The notes beneath the pieces were generated by a model. That model saw only the letters and a list, made by a program, of their open reading frames with translations. It searched no databases and had not been told where the DNA came from. Positions 29,793 through 38,829 of a stretch of 64,000 nt of DNA are shown piece after piece (the first letter of the stretch is position 1; every line of letters starts with the position of its first letter). This stretch comes from Bog-473 sp963840245. GTDB lineage: Bacteria; Actinomycetota; Acidimicrobiia; Acidimicrobiales; RAAP-2. A program made the position numbers and the translations under genes. Location of the stretch: positions 1 to 64,000 of the forward strand of contig CAWIYI010000010.1 in NCBI GenBank assembly GCA_963840245.1. The letters run 5' to 3'.

Positions 29793-30545
29793 TCAGGGAA
29801 TGAGGACGACCCGGAAGAGCTCGGCGGAGCGGCCGTCGGCGAACCCGGCCAGCTCCCCATTGCCCCGCGACCAGTCGCGCACCCGCTGCTCCACGCCGTC
29901 GGGATCGGGCATCTGGCTCTTGTGGCACATGAGCGCGGCCACCTTGCGCTCCACCGTGGCCGTGGTGTCGACCGCCACCCCGGCGTGGTCCCCGCCGGGA
30001 CCCATGATCCACAGCTCGGCGACGCTCCAGGGTTCGAGGCCCTCGACGTCGAGGAGCTCAGGGTGCGCGAACGGGTTGCGCGCGTCGGGATAGACGGCGT
30101 CCACCGCGGCCTCGCCCGTGGCCAGGTGGTCCGGGTGGCTGGCGTAGATGAACTCCAGGTTCCGCTCGGGCGACTGGGTCACGACCCGCTCGGGCCTGAC
30201 CTGCCGGATGACGCGGCTGATGTCACGGCGCAGCTCGATGGTCGCCTGGACCCTGCCGTCGGGATGGCCCAGGAAGCGCACGTCGCTGACGCCCACAACG
30301 GCTGCGGCGGCCCGCTGCTCGTCCTGGCGGAGTACCGCCATGTCCGCCCGCGACATGGAGCGATCCGAGCCGCCGGCGTCGCCGTTGGTGACGATGCAGT
30401 AGGTGACCTCGAGACCGGCGGCGGTGAAGGCCGCAATCGTCCCCGCCGACCCGAAGTCGACGTCGTCGGGGTGCGCGGTGACGACCAGGACCCGGCGGAT
30501 TCCGTCCTCGGGGGACCAGACCGGCAGCGCTGCGTCCTGACTCAG
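29793..30545 (-). CDS. PIG-L/LmbE family deacetylase
   Basis: Zinc-dependent N-acetylglucosamine-type deacetylase. VVTAHPDDVDFGSAGTIAAF gives the metal motif AHPDD and SHPDHLATG the third ligand His; TNGDAGGSD follows as usual. Relatives include MshB and Mca of mycothiol metabolism; this one is of the general LmbE group. Start is uncertain: no ATG or GTG lies near the domain start. A CTG at 30545 overlaps the helicase stop (CTGA); the next upstream start is an ATG at 30680 inside the helicase gene. Confidence 0.8.
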   Translation of the reverse strand: MSQDAALPVWSPEDGIRRVLVVTAHPDDVDFGSAGTIAAFTAAGLEVTYCIVTNGDAGGSDRSMSRADMAVLRQDEQRAAAAVVGVSDVRFLGHPDGRVQATIELRRDISRVIRQVRPERVVTQSPERNLEFIYASHPDHLATGEAAVDAVYPDARNPFAHPELLDVEGLEPWSVAELWIMGPGGDHAGVAVDTTATVERKVAALMCHKSQMPDPDGVEQRVRDWSRGNGELAGFADGRSAELFRVVLIP

Positions 30546-31825
30546 AGCACGCTCTCTTCTGGCCGGGGCATCCAGTCCGCCAGGTCGGCCAGGCGGGGGT
30601 CGTTCGAGAACATCTCGACGATGGGGATGCGCAGGCCGAGGCGGCGCTGGATGACCTCCATCTCGACCAGCTGGTTCCACAGCGCGAGGCTCACGACCAC
30701 TCCGGCCTTGCCGGCCCGGGCGGTGCGGCCCGAGCGGTGCAGGTAGGCCTTGTGGTCCTCGGGCGGGTCGTAGTGGATGACCCCGTCGACCCCCTCGATG
30801 TGCAGTCCCCGGGCCGCCACGTCGGTGGCGACCAGGACGGCGAGCTTGCCGTTCGAGAAGTCAGCCAGCGCGCGCTCGCGGTTGGCCTGGCGCAGGTCGC
30901 CGTGGATGGCCTGGGCCTTGATCCCCTCTTTGACCAGGTTCTCCACCAGACGGTCGGCACCCCGCTTGGTGCGGACGAAGAGCAGCGACTTTTCCTGGCT
31001 CCGGCAGATGGCGGCCGCCACTTTGACCTTGTCCATCTGGTGCACCTGGAGGAACCGGTGCTCCATGAGGGTGACGGTCTGGGTGGTCGAGGCCACCTCG
31101 TGGAAGACCGGGTCGGTCAGGTAGCGCTTGACCAGGCGGTCGACGGCGCCGTCGAGCGTGGCCGAGAAGAGCAGCGTCTGGTGGGGCTGGTCGAGGCGGC
31201 GGAGCACCCACTCGACCTGGGGCATGAACCCCATGTCGGCCATGCGGTCGGCCTCGTCGAGCACCAGCGTCTCGAGCTCGTCGACGGCGAGCTCGCCCCG
31301 GTCACCGAGGTCGATGAGGCGCCCTGGTGTGGCGATGATCAGGTCGACCCCTTTGCGGAGCTTGGTGACCTGGCGGTCGATGTCCGCGCCGCCGTAGACG
31401 GCCACGGCGTGAAGCCCGAGCTTCTTGGCCAGCGGGGCCAGGACGTCGTGCACCTGCACGGCGAGCTCGCGCGTCGGGAGCAGGACGAGGGCGAGCGGCC
31501 GGGCGGGACGCGTGGGGGTGCGGGAACCCTGCGCCTCCCGTGTGGCCTTGGCCCGCTGCAGGAGCGGGACGCCGAAGGCGAGCGTCTTGCCGGAGCCCGT
31601 CTTGGCCTTGCCGCACACGTCACGCCCGGCCAGGGCGTCGGCGACGGTGAGGGCCTGAATGGGAAATGCGCTGACGATGCCTTCGTCGGCCAGCGCCTTG
31701 GTCAGCTCGGGTGAGACGCCGAGGGACTCGAAGGTCCGGGCGGTCTCGTACGTATCGTCACCGGAGACGTCGCTGTCCCCGGTGTCGGCGCCGGCGTGCG
31801 CGCCGGCGAGTGCTTCAACGGTCAT
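30542..31825 (-). CDS. DEAD-box RNA helicase
   Basis: 427 residues, the two RecA-like domains of a DEAD-box helicase. In order: Q-motif FESLGVSPELTKAL...AFPIQ, Walker A AKTGSGKT, PTREL, TPGRLI, DEAD in LVLDEADRMADMG, SAT in LLFSATLDG, then RTKRGADRL, TDVAARGLHI and HRSGRTARAG. Short basic C-terminus, so likely a RhlE-like RNA remodeller in ribosome assembly or mRNA decay. First gene of an operon with PIG-L, amidotransferase and MmcQ genes. A leader of about 90 bases follows an extended -10 promoter, room for autoregulation. Confidence 0.93.
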   Translation of the reverse strand: MTVEALAGAHAGADTGDSDVSGDDTYETARTFESLGVSPELTKALADEGIVSAFPIQALTVADALAGRDVCGKAKTGSGKTLAFGVPLLQRAKATREAQGSRTPTRPARPLALVLLPTRELAVQVHDVLAPLAKKLGLHAVAVYGGADIDRQVTKLRKGVDLIIATPGRLIDLGDRGELAVDELETLVLDEADRMADMGFMPQVEWVLRRLDQPHQTLLFSATLDGAVDRLVKRYLTDPVFHEVASTTQTVTLMEHRFLQVHQMDKVKVAAAICRSQEKSLLFVRTKRGADRLVENLVKEGIKAQAIHGDLRQANRERALADFSNGKLAVLVATDVAARGLHIEGVDGVIHYDPPEDHKAYLHRSGRTARAGKAGVVVSLALWNQLVEMEVIQRRLGLRIPIVEMFSNDPRLADLADWMPRPEESVL

Positions 31826-31921
31826 TGACCCGCTCTCTCTGTTGTCGGGCGGGGCTGTGCGCCGTCCAGAGGAGTGAGAATCAGCCCCGACTCACCAGCC
31901 CCCCGCCGGTGGTCGCACGCC

Positions 31922-31927
31922 TATTGT
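31922..31927 (-). promoter_or_regulatory. Extended -10 promoter of helicase operon
   Basis: TGG-TACAAT on the minus strand (extended -10), with TTGACC upstream but at short spacing. Predicts a 5' leader of about 90 bases before ATG 31825. Confidence 0.5.
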
Positions 31928-32006
31928 ACCAGCCCAGGACCGGTCAACAGCGCCACCCTGTGCCAAAGTGAGCCCGTCCTGCACGACGACCGAAGGAGAG
32001 CCGACG

Positions 32007-32474
32007 ATGGCCAAACTCGAGGCGGGAGCAACCGCTCCTGCGTTCACCCTGCCCGACCACGATGGCAAGCCGGTCAAGCTGTCGGACTTCAAGGGACGGC
32101 AGGTGATCGTCTACTTCTACCCGGCCGACGACACGCCGGGGTGCACCAAAGAGGCGTGCCAGTTCAACGACAACCTGAAGACCTTCGAGAAGGCCGGCGT
32201 GGCCGTGCTCGGGATCTCACCGGACAAGGCCGAGAAGCACGTGAAGTTCCGCACCAAGTACAAGCTGAAGTTCCCGCTCCTCACCGACGCCGACAAGAAG
32301 GTCATGGAGAAGTACGGGGCGTGGGGCGAGAAGACGATGTACGGCAAGAAGACGGTCGGGACCATCCGCTCGACTTTCCTCGTCGGGCCCAACGGCAAGA
32401 TCCAGCGGGCCTGGTACAACGTCCGTGCGGACGGCCACGCCGCCAAGGTCCTCGAGGAGATCGCCGAGAGCTGA
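32007..32474 (+). CDS. bcp: Thioredoxin-dependent peroxiredoxin (Bcp/PrxQ)
   Basis: 155 residues. Peroxidatic Cys46 in YPADDTPGCTKEACQF with resolving Cys51 five residues later, the alpha-2 PrxQ arrangement. The rest is the thioredoxin fold with GISPDKAEKHVKF and STFLVGPNGKI. Reduces hydroperoxides using thioredoxin in the cytoplasm. ATG 32007 is supported by a GAAGGAG ribosome binding site; an upstream in-frame ATG at 31968 lacks one. Transcribed divergently from the helicase. Confidence 0.93.
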   Translation: MAKLEAGATAPAFTLPDHDGKPVKLSDFKGRQVIVYFYPADDTPGCTKEACQFNDNLKTFEKAGVAVLGISPDKAEKHVKFRTKYKLKFPLLTDADKKVMEKYGAWGEKTMYGKKTVGTIRSTFLVGPNGKIQRAWYNVRADGHAAKVLEEIAES

Positions 32475-32512
32475 GGCCGGCGGGATGAAGCCGTGGAGTT
32501 GGGCGGACTTCC

Positions 32513-33312
32513 TCAGTGCTGGTGCACCGGGCACCAGTAGGTGGTGCGCCCGCCGACCACCTCCCGGCGGAGCTCGGTCCCGTCGCGCGGGCAGCGCCCG
32601 CCGTCATGGCGCTACCTCCATCAGCTCCCCCATGTGCGAGCCGCCCCGGCGCCCCAACTGGCGCAACGTGGCCCGGAGCACCTTGTGCAGGCGCATGAGC
32701 TCCTCGTGCGTGAGCGGCGTCCGCCGGCCGGGAGCGAGGTCGGCGCGCCAGAGGATCTCGTCGGCCAGCAGGTTGCCCACGCCGGCCAGCCGCTCCTGGT
32801 CCATGAGCCGGGCCTTGAGCGGCGCCGCCGTCTCGCTCCGCCCCGACCGGATGGCCGAGCGCCGCCCGCAGCTCGCGCCGCGTGACCGTGAGCGCGTCCG
32901 GCCCGAGCCGGCCCTCGTCGGGCGCCAGCTCGACGGAACCGAAGCGCCGCGGGTCGTGCTGCAGCAGCAGGCCTCCGTCGACGAACGTGATGCGCATGCG
33001 CACCCACTTGTCGTTGAAGACGCCGGGCCCGTAGCGGAGCCGGTCGAGCGCTTCGTGCCCGTCGACCACCAGGCCGCCCGTCATGCCGAAGCGCAGGCCC
33101 AGGGTCGGTCCCCCGTCGGTGTCCAACAGGAGCAGCTTCCCCCGGCGGCGCGCCGCCGTGAACGAGCGGCCTACCAGCGCCGCCCGGAGGCGCGCCGGCG
33201 TGGTCCCGCCCCGGCCGTAGCGGGAGTCCACCATCCACGCCCGGGCGATCGGACGATGGAGCGCCTGCTCGGCGAGGGCCCGGTACAGCTCGACTTCGAG
33301 TATCTCGGGCAC
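32513..33312 (-). CDS. Fpg/Nei family DNA glycosylase, two frame breaks
   Basis: Base-excision glycosylase/AP lyase of about 266 residues when two breaks are bridged (about 32850-32860 and 32604-32612). It begins VPEILEVELYR, giving the catalytic Pro and Glu after removal of the initiator. GMTGGLVVDG and QHDPRRFGSVEL follow; then LMDQERLAGVGNLLADEILWRADLAP is the helix-two-turn-helix. The C-terminal finger reads RCPRDGTELRREVVGGR then TTYWCPVHQH, with only two Cys rather than four, a variant seen in some actinobacterial Nei-like enzymes. Removes oxidised bases. GTG start six bases after TACCGT. Confidence 0.82.
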
Positions 33313-33359
33313 CGGGGCACGGTATCGGACCGGCGCGCCCGCCCGAATATGGTGGACCA

Positions 33360-34493
33360 ATGCCTCCCGAGAAGCCGCAATGGGCCGAGCTGTTCACCGA
33401 GGTCGTGACCTCCGGACTCTGCACGGGGTGTTCCGCCTGCGTGATCGCCTGCCCCTACGACGTCCTCGGCTACAACGATCAGGACGGGGTCTACAGGCCC
33501 TTCCATGTGGACACCGACGGCGGGCCGGACAACTGCACCCACGGCCTGAAGGGCTGCACGCTGTGCACCCGGGCCTGTCCCCGCTTCCGCACCTGGGAGC
33601 CCGAGATCGAGACCCACATGTTCGGACGGCCCCGCACGGACGACGAGGTCTCCGGCATCTCCCGCCGGACCGTGCTGGCCCGGGCCACCGACGCCGCGGT
33701 GCAGGGGACCGGCCAGGACGGCGGCCTGGTGTCCGCCCTCCTCATCTGGGCCTTCGAGCACGAGGTGATCGACGCGGCGCTGGTGTCGGGTCTCGAAGGC
33801 GACGGCTCGACCTGGAAGGCGGTGCCCCAGGTGGCCTGGAACAAAGAGGACGTGCTGGCCACGGCCGGCTCCCGCTACACCTACTCGGCCAACCCGCTCG
33901 CCTATCCCGACGCGATCGCCGGCGGGGCCGAGCGCATCGCGCTGGTCGGCATGGGCTGTCAGGCGTCCGCGCCACCGGTCATGCAAGCACGCAAGGCCGG
34001 GAAGGTGGCGCGGCGCTTCACCCTCTCCATCGGACTGCTGTGCTCCAAGACGTTCGACGACGCCATCTTCCCCGAGCTCTTCGAGGCGAAGTACGGGCTG
34101 GCCCGGGCCGACATCGTCAAGATGAACATCAAGGGCGTCTTCCAGGTGTGGATGAAGGACGGCAGCTACCACGAGGTCCCGCTCAAAGAGGCGCACGCCT
34201 GGACGCGGGAGGGCTGCACCAGCTGTCCCGACTTCGCGGCCGAGCACGCCGACATCTCCACCGGGGGGATCGGCGCCTTCGGCGACTGGACCCTCACCCT
34301 GCTCCGCACGGAGAAGGGGGAGGAGCTCTTCAACGACATGGAAGCGGCCGGCGTGATCGAGACACGGCCCATCGAGGACGACCCCGGGGCGGTGACGCTC
34401 ATGAACAAGCTGAGCCGGATCAGCCGCAAGCGCTGGCCGGCCACGGCCGTGCCCATGCCCGGGCGCCTGCCCGCCTCTGCTCCCTCTGCCTGA
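33360..34493 (+). CDS. FrhB-like F420 oxidoreductase beta subunit family protein
   Basis: 377 residues. N-terminal ferredoxin-like clusters: C21-x2-C24-x2-C27-x3-C31 (CTGCSACVIACP) and a second set in NCTHGLKGCTLCTRACPR. Then FrhB_N (QGTGQDGGLVSALLIWAFE) and FrhB_C (GMGCQASAPPVM, GLLCSKTFDD, KEAHAWTREGCTSCPDF). The family uses coenzyme F420, FAD and 4Fe-4S clusters; relatives include hydrogenase FrhB, F420-dependent sulfite reductase and glutamate synthase parts. ATG 33360 lies six bases after TATGGT (leaderless). No hydrogenase subunits nearby, so it acts with unknown partners. Confidence 0.83.
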   Translation: MPPEKPQWAELFTEVVTSGLCTGCSACVIACPYDVLGYNDQDGVYRPFHVDTDGGPDNCTHGLKGCTLCTRACPRFRTWEPEIETHMFGRPRTDDEVSGISRRTVLARATDAAVQGTGQDGGLVSALLIWAFEHEVIDAALVSGLEGDGSTWKAVPQVAWNKEDVLATAGSRYTYSANPLAYPDAIAGGAERIALVGMGCQASAPPVMQARKAGKVARRFTLSIGLLCSKTFDDAIFPELFEAKYGLARADIVKMNIKGVFQVWMKDGSYHEVPLKEAHAWTREGCTSCPDFAAEHADISTGGIGAFGDWTLTLLRTEKGEELFNDMEAAGVIETRPIEDDPGAVTLMNKLSRISRKRWPATAVPMPGRLPASAPSA

Positions 34494-34502
34494 GGTGCGC
34501 CG

Positions 34503-34889
34503 ATGACCGGGCCCCGGGCCGACGCGTTCGCAGACCTCCTCGGCATCGGCGTGGAGCGCCGCGGCGCGGGCCATACGGTGGCCGTCCTCACCACGGACGA
34601 GCGGCACGGCAATCCGCACGGGACCGTGCACGGCGCCGTCTTCTACGCGGTGGCCGGCGCCGCGGTTGCCGCGGCGGCCAACGACGCCGAGAACTCCGGC
34701 ATCATCTCGTCGGTCCTCGTCGAGTACCTGCAGCCTGCCGCGCTCGGCGACGAGCTCTACGCCGAGGTGACGCGCGAAGTGTCAACCGGTCGGGAGGACA
34801 TCTTCACGGGGTCCGTGCGCCGGGGCGAGCACGGCGACCTGCTGGCCTGGGTGCGGGCGCGGGGCACGAGGCGGTCCCGCCCCGGCTGA
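34503..34889 (+). CDS. PaaI family hotdog thioesterase
   Basis: 128 residues. Hotdog fold with HGNPHGTVHGAVFYAVAGAAV, the PaaI HGG-type active-site loop, and SVLVEYLQPAALGDELYAEV as second core strand. Would hydrolyse acyl- or aryl-CoA thioesters. Starts nine bases after the FrhB-like gene with a GAGGTG ribosome binding site, so cotranscribed with it. Confidence 0.83.
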   Translation: MTGPRADAFADLLGIGVERRGAGHTVAVLTTDERHGNPHGTVHGAVFYAVAGAAVAAAANDAENSGIISSVLVEYLQPAALGDELYAEVTREVSTGREDIFTGSVRRGEHGDLLAWVRARGTRRSRPG

Positions 34890-35030
34890 ACCTGGCCGCC
34901 GGCTCGACGGCCTGCACCGACGCCAAGGATCCAACGAGAGGCAGCCTGGTCGGCGAAGATCCTCCCGATGGCCGAATCTGTGGGAACCAGGTCATTGACG
35001 CCAGGCGCCCTTGACCGCACAGTGGGACCC
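34890..35030. other. Short intergenic gap
   Basis: 140 bases; CACAGT ends seven bases before ATG 35031 and could serve as a weak -10. No gene or terminator seen. Confidence 0.3.
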
Positions 35031-36024
35031 ATGCAGCAGCGCCACGTCGTGATCGTCGCCTTCGAGGGCCTCCAGCCGCTCGATGCCGTGGGCCCGCACG
35101 AGGTCTTCGCCGGCGCCGGCCAGGCGGCTGCCTCGGTCGGGCGGGCCGGCGGCTACCGCGTGACTCTCGCCTCCCCCGGGGGTGGCACCGTCCGGGCCGA
35201 GAGTGGCCTCGTGCTGGGCACAGCACCGCTGCCGGCGCCGTCGGACCGCATCGACACCCTCGTCCTGCCCGGCGGGCGGGGTTCCGAGCAGGCGGCGAAC
35301 GACGAGGCCCTCCTGGCCTGGATCCGCCGGACGGCGCCGCGTTGTCGGCGCGTGGCCACGGTGTGCTCGGGCGCGTTCCTCGGCGCCGCAGCGGGGCTGC
35401 TCGCAGGGCCGCCGGGTCACCACGCACTGGGCCCGGGCCCGGCAGCTCGCCGAGACCCACCCGGGCCTCACCGTCGACCCCGACCCGATCTACATCCGCG
35501 ACGGCAAGTACTGGTCGAGCGCCGGGGTCACCGCCGGCATCGACCTCGCGCTGGCGCTGGTCCAGGAGGACCTCGGCGTCGAGGTGGCCCAGACCGTCGC
35601 CCGCTGGCTGGTCATGTTCCTGCACCGCCCCGGCGGCCAGACCCAGTTCGCGTCGCCGGTGTGGGTCCCCCGCGCCGAGCGCTCGACCGTCCGGGCCGTG
35701 CAGACCCTCGTCGAGGCGGCGCCCGGCGGCGACCACCGGCTGCCGGCTCTCGCCGCGGCGGCGGCCATGAGCGTCCGGCACTTCACCCGGGTCTTCACCG
35801 CCGAGGTGGGCGAGACCCCGAGCCGCTTCGTCGAGCGCACCCGCCTGGAGGCCGCCCGCCGTGAGCTCGAGGAGACGAGCGACACGCTCGACGTCGTGGC
35901 GGCGCGCTGCGGGCTCGGGAGCGCCGAGACCCTGCGGCGCGTCTTCCAGCGCCACCTCGGCGTGGCGCCCGACGGCTACCGGCGGCGCTTCCGCGCCGTC
36001 CCGAACGAAAGGACATCCGCATGA
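35031..36024 (+). CDS. GlxA-type AraC regulator (DJ-1/PfpI + HTH), frame broken
   Basis: About 330 residues if a break at about 35403-35413 is bridged. N-terminal DJ-1/PfpI domain: VVIVAFEGLQPLDAVGPHEVFAGA, LVLPGGRGS, VATVCSGAFLGAAAGLL; then, in the next frame, RRVTTHWARARQLAETHP and GVTAGIDLALALV. C-terminal AraC domain has both helix-turn-helices (RHFTRVFTAEVGETPSRFVE, VAARCGLGSAETLRRVF). GlxA-like transcription factors; ligand unknown. Break lies in a G/C run (GGGCCGCCGGG). Overlaps the next gene by four bases (ATGA), so it probably controls that small operon. Confidence 0.85.
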
Positions 36025-36672
36025 CCGACCGCGTGCAGATCGCCATCCCGCTCTTCCCGAAGTTCACCGCGCTCGACGCCGTCGGCCCCTACGAGGTCCT
36101 GCAGCGGATCCCGGCCTTCGACATCGTCTTCGTCGGCCACTGCCTCGGGGAGGTACGCAGCGAGAACGGCATGCTCGGCCTGACCGCTGACGCCACCTTC
36201 GAGGACGTGCCGGCGCCCGACGTGGTCGTGTTCCCCGGCGGGGTCGGGACACGGCCGCCTCGAACAGGACGAGCGCGTGCTCGAGTGGGTCCGCCGGGCG
36301 CACGCCGGAACCCGGTTCACCACGTCGGTCTGCACGGGCTCGATCGTGCTCGGCGCGGCCGGACTCCTGCGCGGCCTCAGCGCCACCACGCACTGGTCCT
36401 GCTACCGGGAATTGGCCGCCCACGGCGCCGAGCCCACGGCGGTGCGCGTGGTCGAGCACCCCGCGGAACGGATCATCACGGCGGCCGGAGTGTCGAGCGG
36501 CATCGACATGGCGCTCCGACTGGTCGAGCTGCTGGCCGATCGCACCGCCGCGCAAGCGGCGCAGCTGATGATCGAGTACGACCCGCAGCCTCCGTTCGAC
36601 TGCGGGTCGGTCGCCAAGGCGGACGACGTGGTCATGACCCGCGTGATCGAATACGCCTCCGTACGAGAATGA
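36021..36672 (+). CDS. DJ-1/PfpI family protein, frame broken
   Basis: About 217 residues with a break near 36240-36252. Before it: IAIPLFPKFTALDAVGPYEVL and VVVFPGGVG; after it: LEQDERVLEWVRRAHAG, then TSVCTGSIVLGAAGLLRG with the nucleophilic Cys of the elbow, THWSCYRELAAHGAEP and GVSSGIDMALRLVE. Related to isonitrile hydratase (InhA) and ThiJ-like proteins. Translationally coupled to the GlxA-like regulator, which shares the same fold in its sensor domain. Confidence 0.82.
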
Positions 36673-36678
36673 GGCGGC

Positions 36679-37223
36679 TCAGGTCGTCGGCGAGGGGTCG
36701 CGTCCGGTATAGGCGAGAAGCTTCTCCTGCGCCGGCGCGTCCTGAGCGACGGCGATCTCGGGCTTGAAGACGCCCTTGCGCTGCTCGTCGGTGAACTGGC
36801 CGTAGATGAGGGAGTAGGCCGCCTCGGGGAGCCCGTCGGGCATGGTCGTCTCCTGCCCGGTGGACCGGGCGAGATCCCACCCGTGCAGGAGCTGGTCGCT
36901 GAAGGCAATGCCGAGCGCAGGACCGGTGTTGTCGATCACGCCCGGCTCGCCGAACGTCTTCAGCGTCTCGGCGCGCGCCCGGTCGAAGTCAACGCGCGGC
37001 TCGTCGCTGACGAGGTCCGGTGGAGTCCCCCGGGGGGAGACACGTCCTCGCCACGCGCCGCCCCCACGAAGTACTGCTGCGTCTGGAGCATGTGGTTCAT
37101 CAGCGTCCGGACGTTCCATTCGTCGCACGACGTCGGGGCATCGAGCTTCGATGCCGCTCCATCCACCTTGGTCAGGGTCCACTGGCTGGCGCGTCCGTAG
37201 AGATCAAGCAGATCGAGATCCAT
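36679..37223 (-). CDS. TIGR03086 family DinB-like metal-binding protein, frame broken
   Basis: About 180 residues. N-terminal part LDLYGRASQWTLTKVDGA, TSCDEWNVRTLMNHML carries the W-N-V-R-x-L-x-x-H motif of mycothiol-dependent (DinB_2/MDMPI) proteins; the remaining piece includes SDQLLHGWDLARSTGQ with the family H-x-W-D-L-A. The two are in different frames, with the break at about 37024-37035 in a run of six C and five G on the coding strand. RBS GAGAGGAG before ATG 37223. The His residues would bind a divalent metal; mycothiol use is inferred from family. Confidence 0.8.
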
Positions 37224-37309
37224 CGTCTTCTCCTCTCGCCCGTCCTCATTTCTCTACCAAATTCCTCTACCCAGATCGGGGTGTTGCATGCGATTCCTGG
37301 TGGGGAACC

Positions 37310-38756
37310 TCACCGCGGTGCCGCGGCGGCGCTCTCCCCGGCGAAGCGCCCGAACAGCGTGCTGTCCCCGATGGAGAGCCCGCTGGCGTAGCCGAACGAG
37401 CAGACACCGGCCGTGGTGCGCCCGGCGGCGTACAGCCCGCCGATGGCCGAGCCGGTGAGGTCGAGCACCTCGCCCTCGACCGTCGTCTCCAGGCCGCCCA
37501 GGGTGAACGGTGCGTAGGGCGCCGGACCGATGCGGAGGTCGACCGCGCCGATGGGCGGCACCAGCGGGCGGACCCAGGCCGGGGCCTTGCGGAAGAGCGG
37601 GTCCTGCCGCCGTCGCGGCGTGGCGGTTGTACAGGTCCACGGTGGACTGGAGCGAGCCGGCCGGCAGGCCGATCTCGGACTCGAGCTCCGCCGTGGTCGC
37701 GCAGACCCAGCTCGCGGCGAGTCCCATCCAGTTCACTTCGTAGGACGCCTCGTCGACGATGAGGTACACCTCGCCGTCCTGCTCGTAGAGCGCCGACTGG
37801 CCCACGCGGCCCATGTAGGTGTCCTCGTTGATGAAGCGTTGCCCTTGCCCGTTGACCAGGATCCCGTGGATCAGCGTTCGGGGTGGCGTGATGGGGAGCG
37901 AGACCTCTCCCGCGTACATGTTGCGCACGGAGGCCCCGAGCGCCTGCGCCATGCGGATGGCCCGCCCGTCGTCACCCTCGGTGCCGACCTTGAAGGTGCC
38001 CCGGGCCAACGGCGGGCAGTGCTGACGCAGCATGTCGTCGTTGAAGATGAAGCCGCCCGCGGTGAGCACCACGCCGCGGCGGGCCCGCAGCGTCACCGTC
38101 TCGCCGAAATGCTGCGCCTGGACGCCGACGACGCGTCCGTGGTCGCACACGAGGCGGTCGACCCGGGTGTCGGTCGAGACCGCCGCGCCGGCCGCGGTGG
38201 CGGCCGCGGCCAGGTGCTGCATGAGCAGCCACCCCGTGGATCGCTTCGTCTTGGCCAGGTGCCCCCGGGGCGCCGGGCGGGCGATCTCGTTGAACGGGTA
38301 GGCGTCCTCGCCGCCCGAGTAGACGAGGCCCTCGGTGCCGTCCGGCGCCATGGAGGTGTCGGCGCAGAAGGTCGGGTCGAACGGCACGCCCCGCGCGACG
38401 AGCCAGTCGAAGTGACCGAGGCTCTCCTCGCAGTAGCGGGCGATCTTGGCCTCGTCCGGATCGGGGCCGCAGGCCGCCATCATGTAGCGGTACATGTCGT
38501 CGAGCGAGTCCTCGAAACCGCATGCCGTCTGGATCGGCGTGCCCCCGCCGAGGTAGACGATGCCCTCGGCCAGGGCGGCGGCCCCCCCGGGGCCACCGGT
38601 CCGCTCCGTCACGAGCACCTCGGCGCCGGCGGCCGCGGCGCTGAAGGCCGCCGCCGACCCGGCGGCGCCGAAACCGACGACGATCACGTCGACCGAGTCA
38701 TCCCAGCGCGTGACCTCCCCGGCGTCGCACGGTGTCACGTCGTTCGGCTCGCGCAC
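37310..38756 (-). CDS. FAD-dependent dehydrogenase (KstD/fumarate reductase-like), frame broken
   Basis: About 482 residues. FAD-binding VDVIVVGFGAAGSAAAFSAA, then GGPGGAAALAEGIVYLGGG, RGVVLTAGGFIFNDDML and HGILVNGQGQRFINEDTYMGR, the pattern of 3-ketosteroid dehydrogenases and flavocytochrome c-type reductases. After residue ~385 the frame breaks at about 37597-37606; the adjacent frame continues with QDPLFRKAPAWVRPL and the closing GGLYAAGRTTAGVCSFGYAS. Substrate may be a steroid ring or unsaturated acid. GTG 38756 follows a GGGGAGG ribosome binding site. Confidence 0.83.
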
Positions 38757-38829
38757 TCCAACCTCCCCGCAGTGTCGCCGAGACGGTAGCCGTTGCCACC
38801 GGGCTGTCCCGGACCCCTACCCTGCCTGT

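Noticed and set aside
36240..37035. Programmed ribosomal frameshifting
   Set aside because: Too many unrelated genes are affected and there is no shared slippery site plus stimulator; assembly indels fit better.
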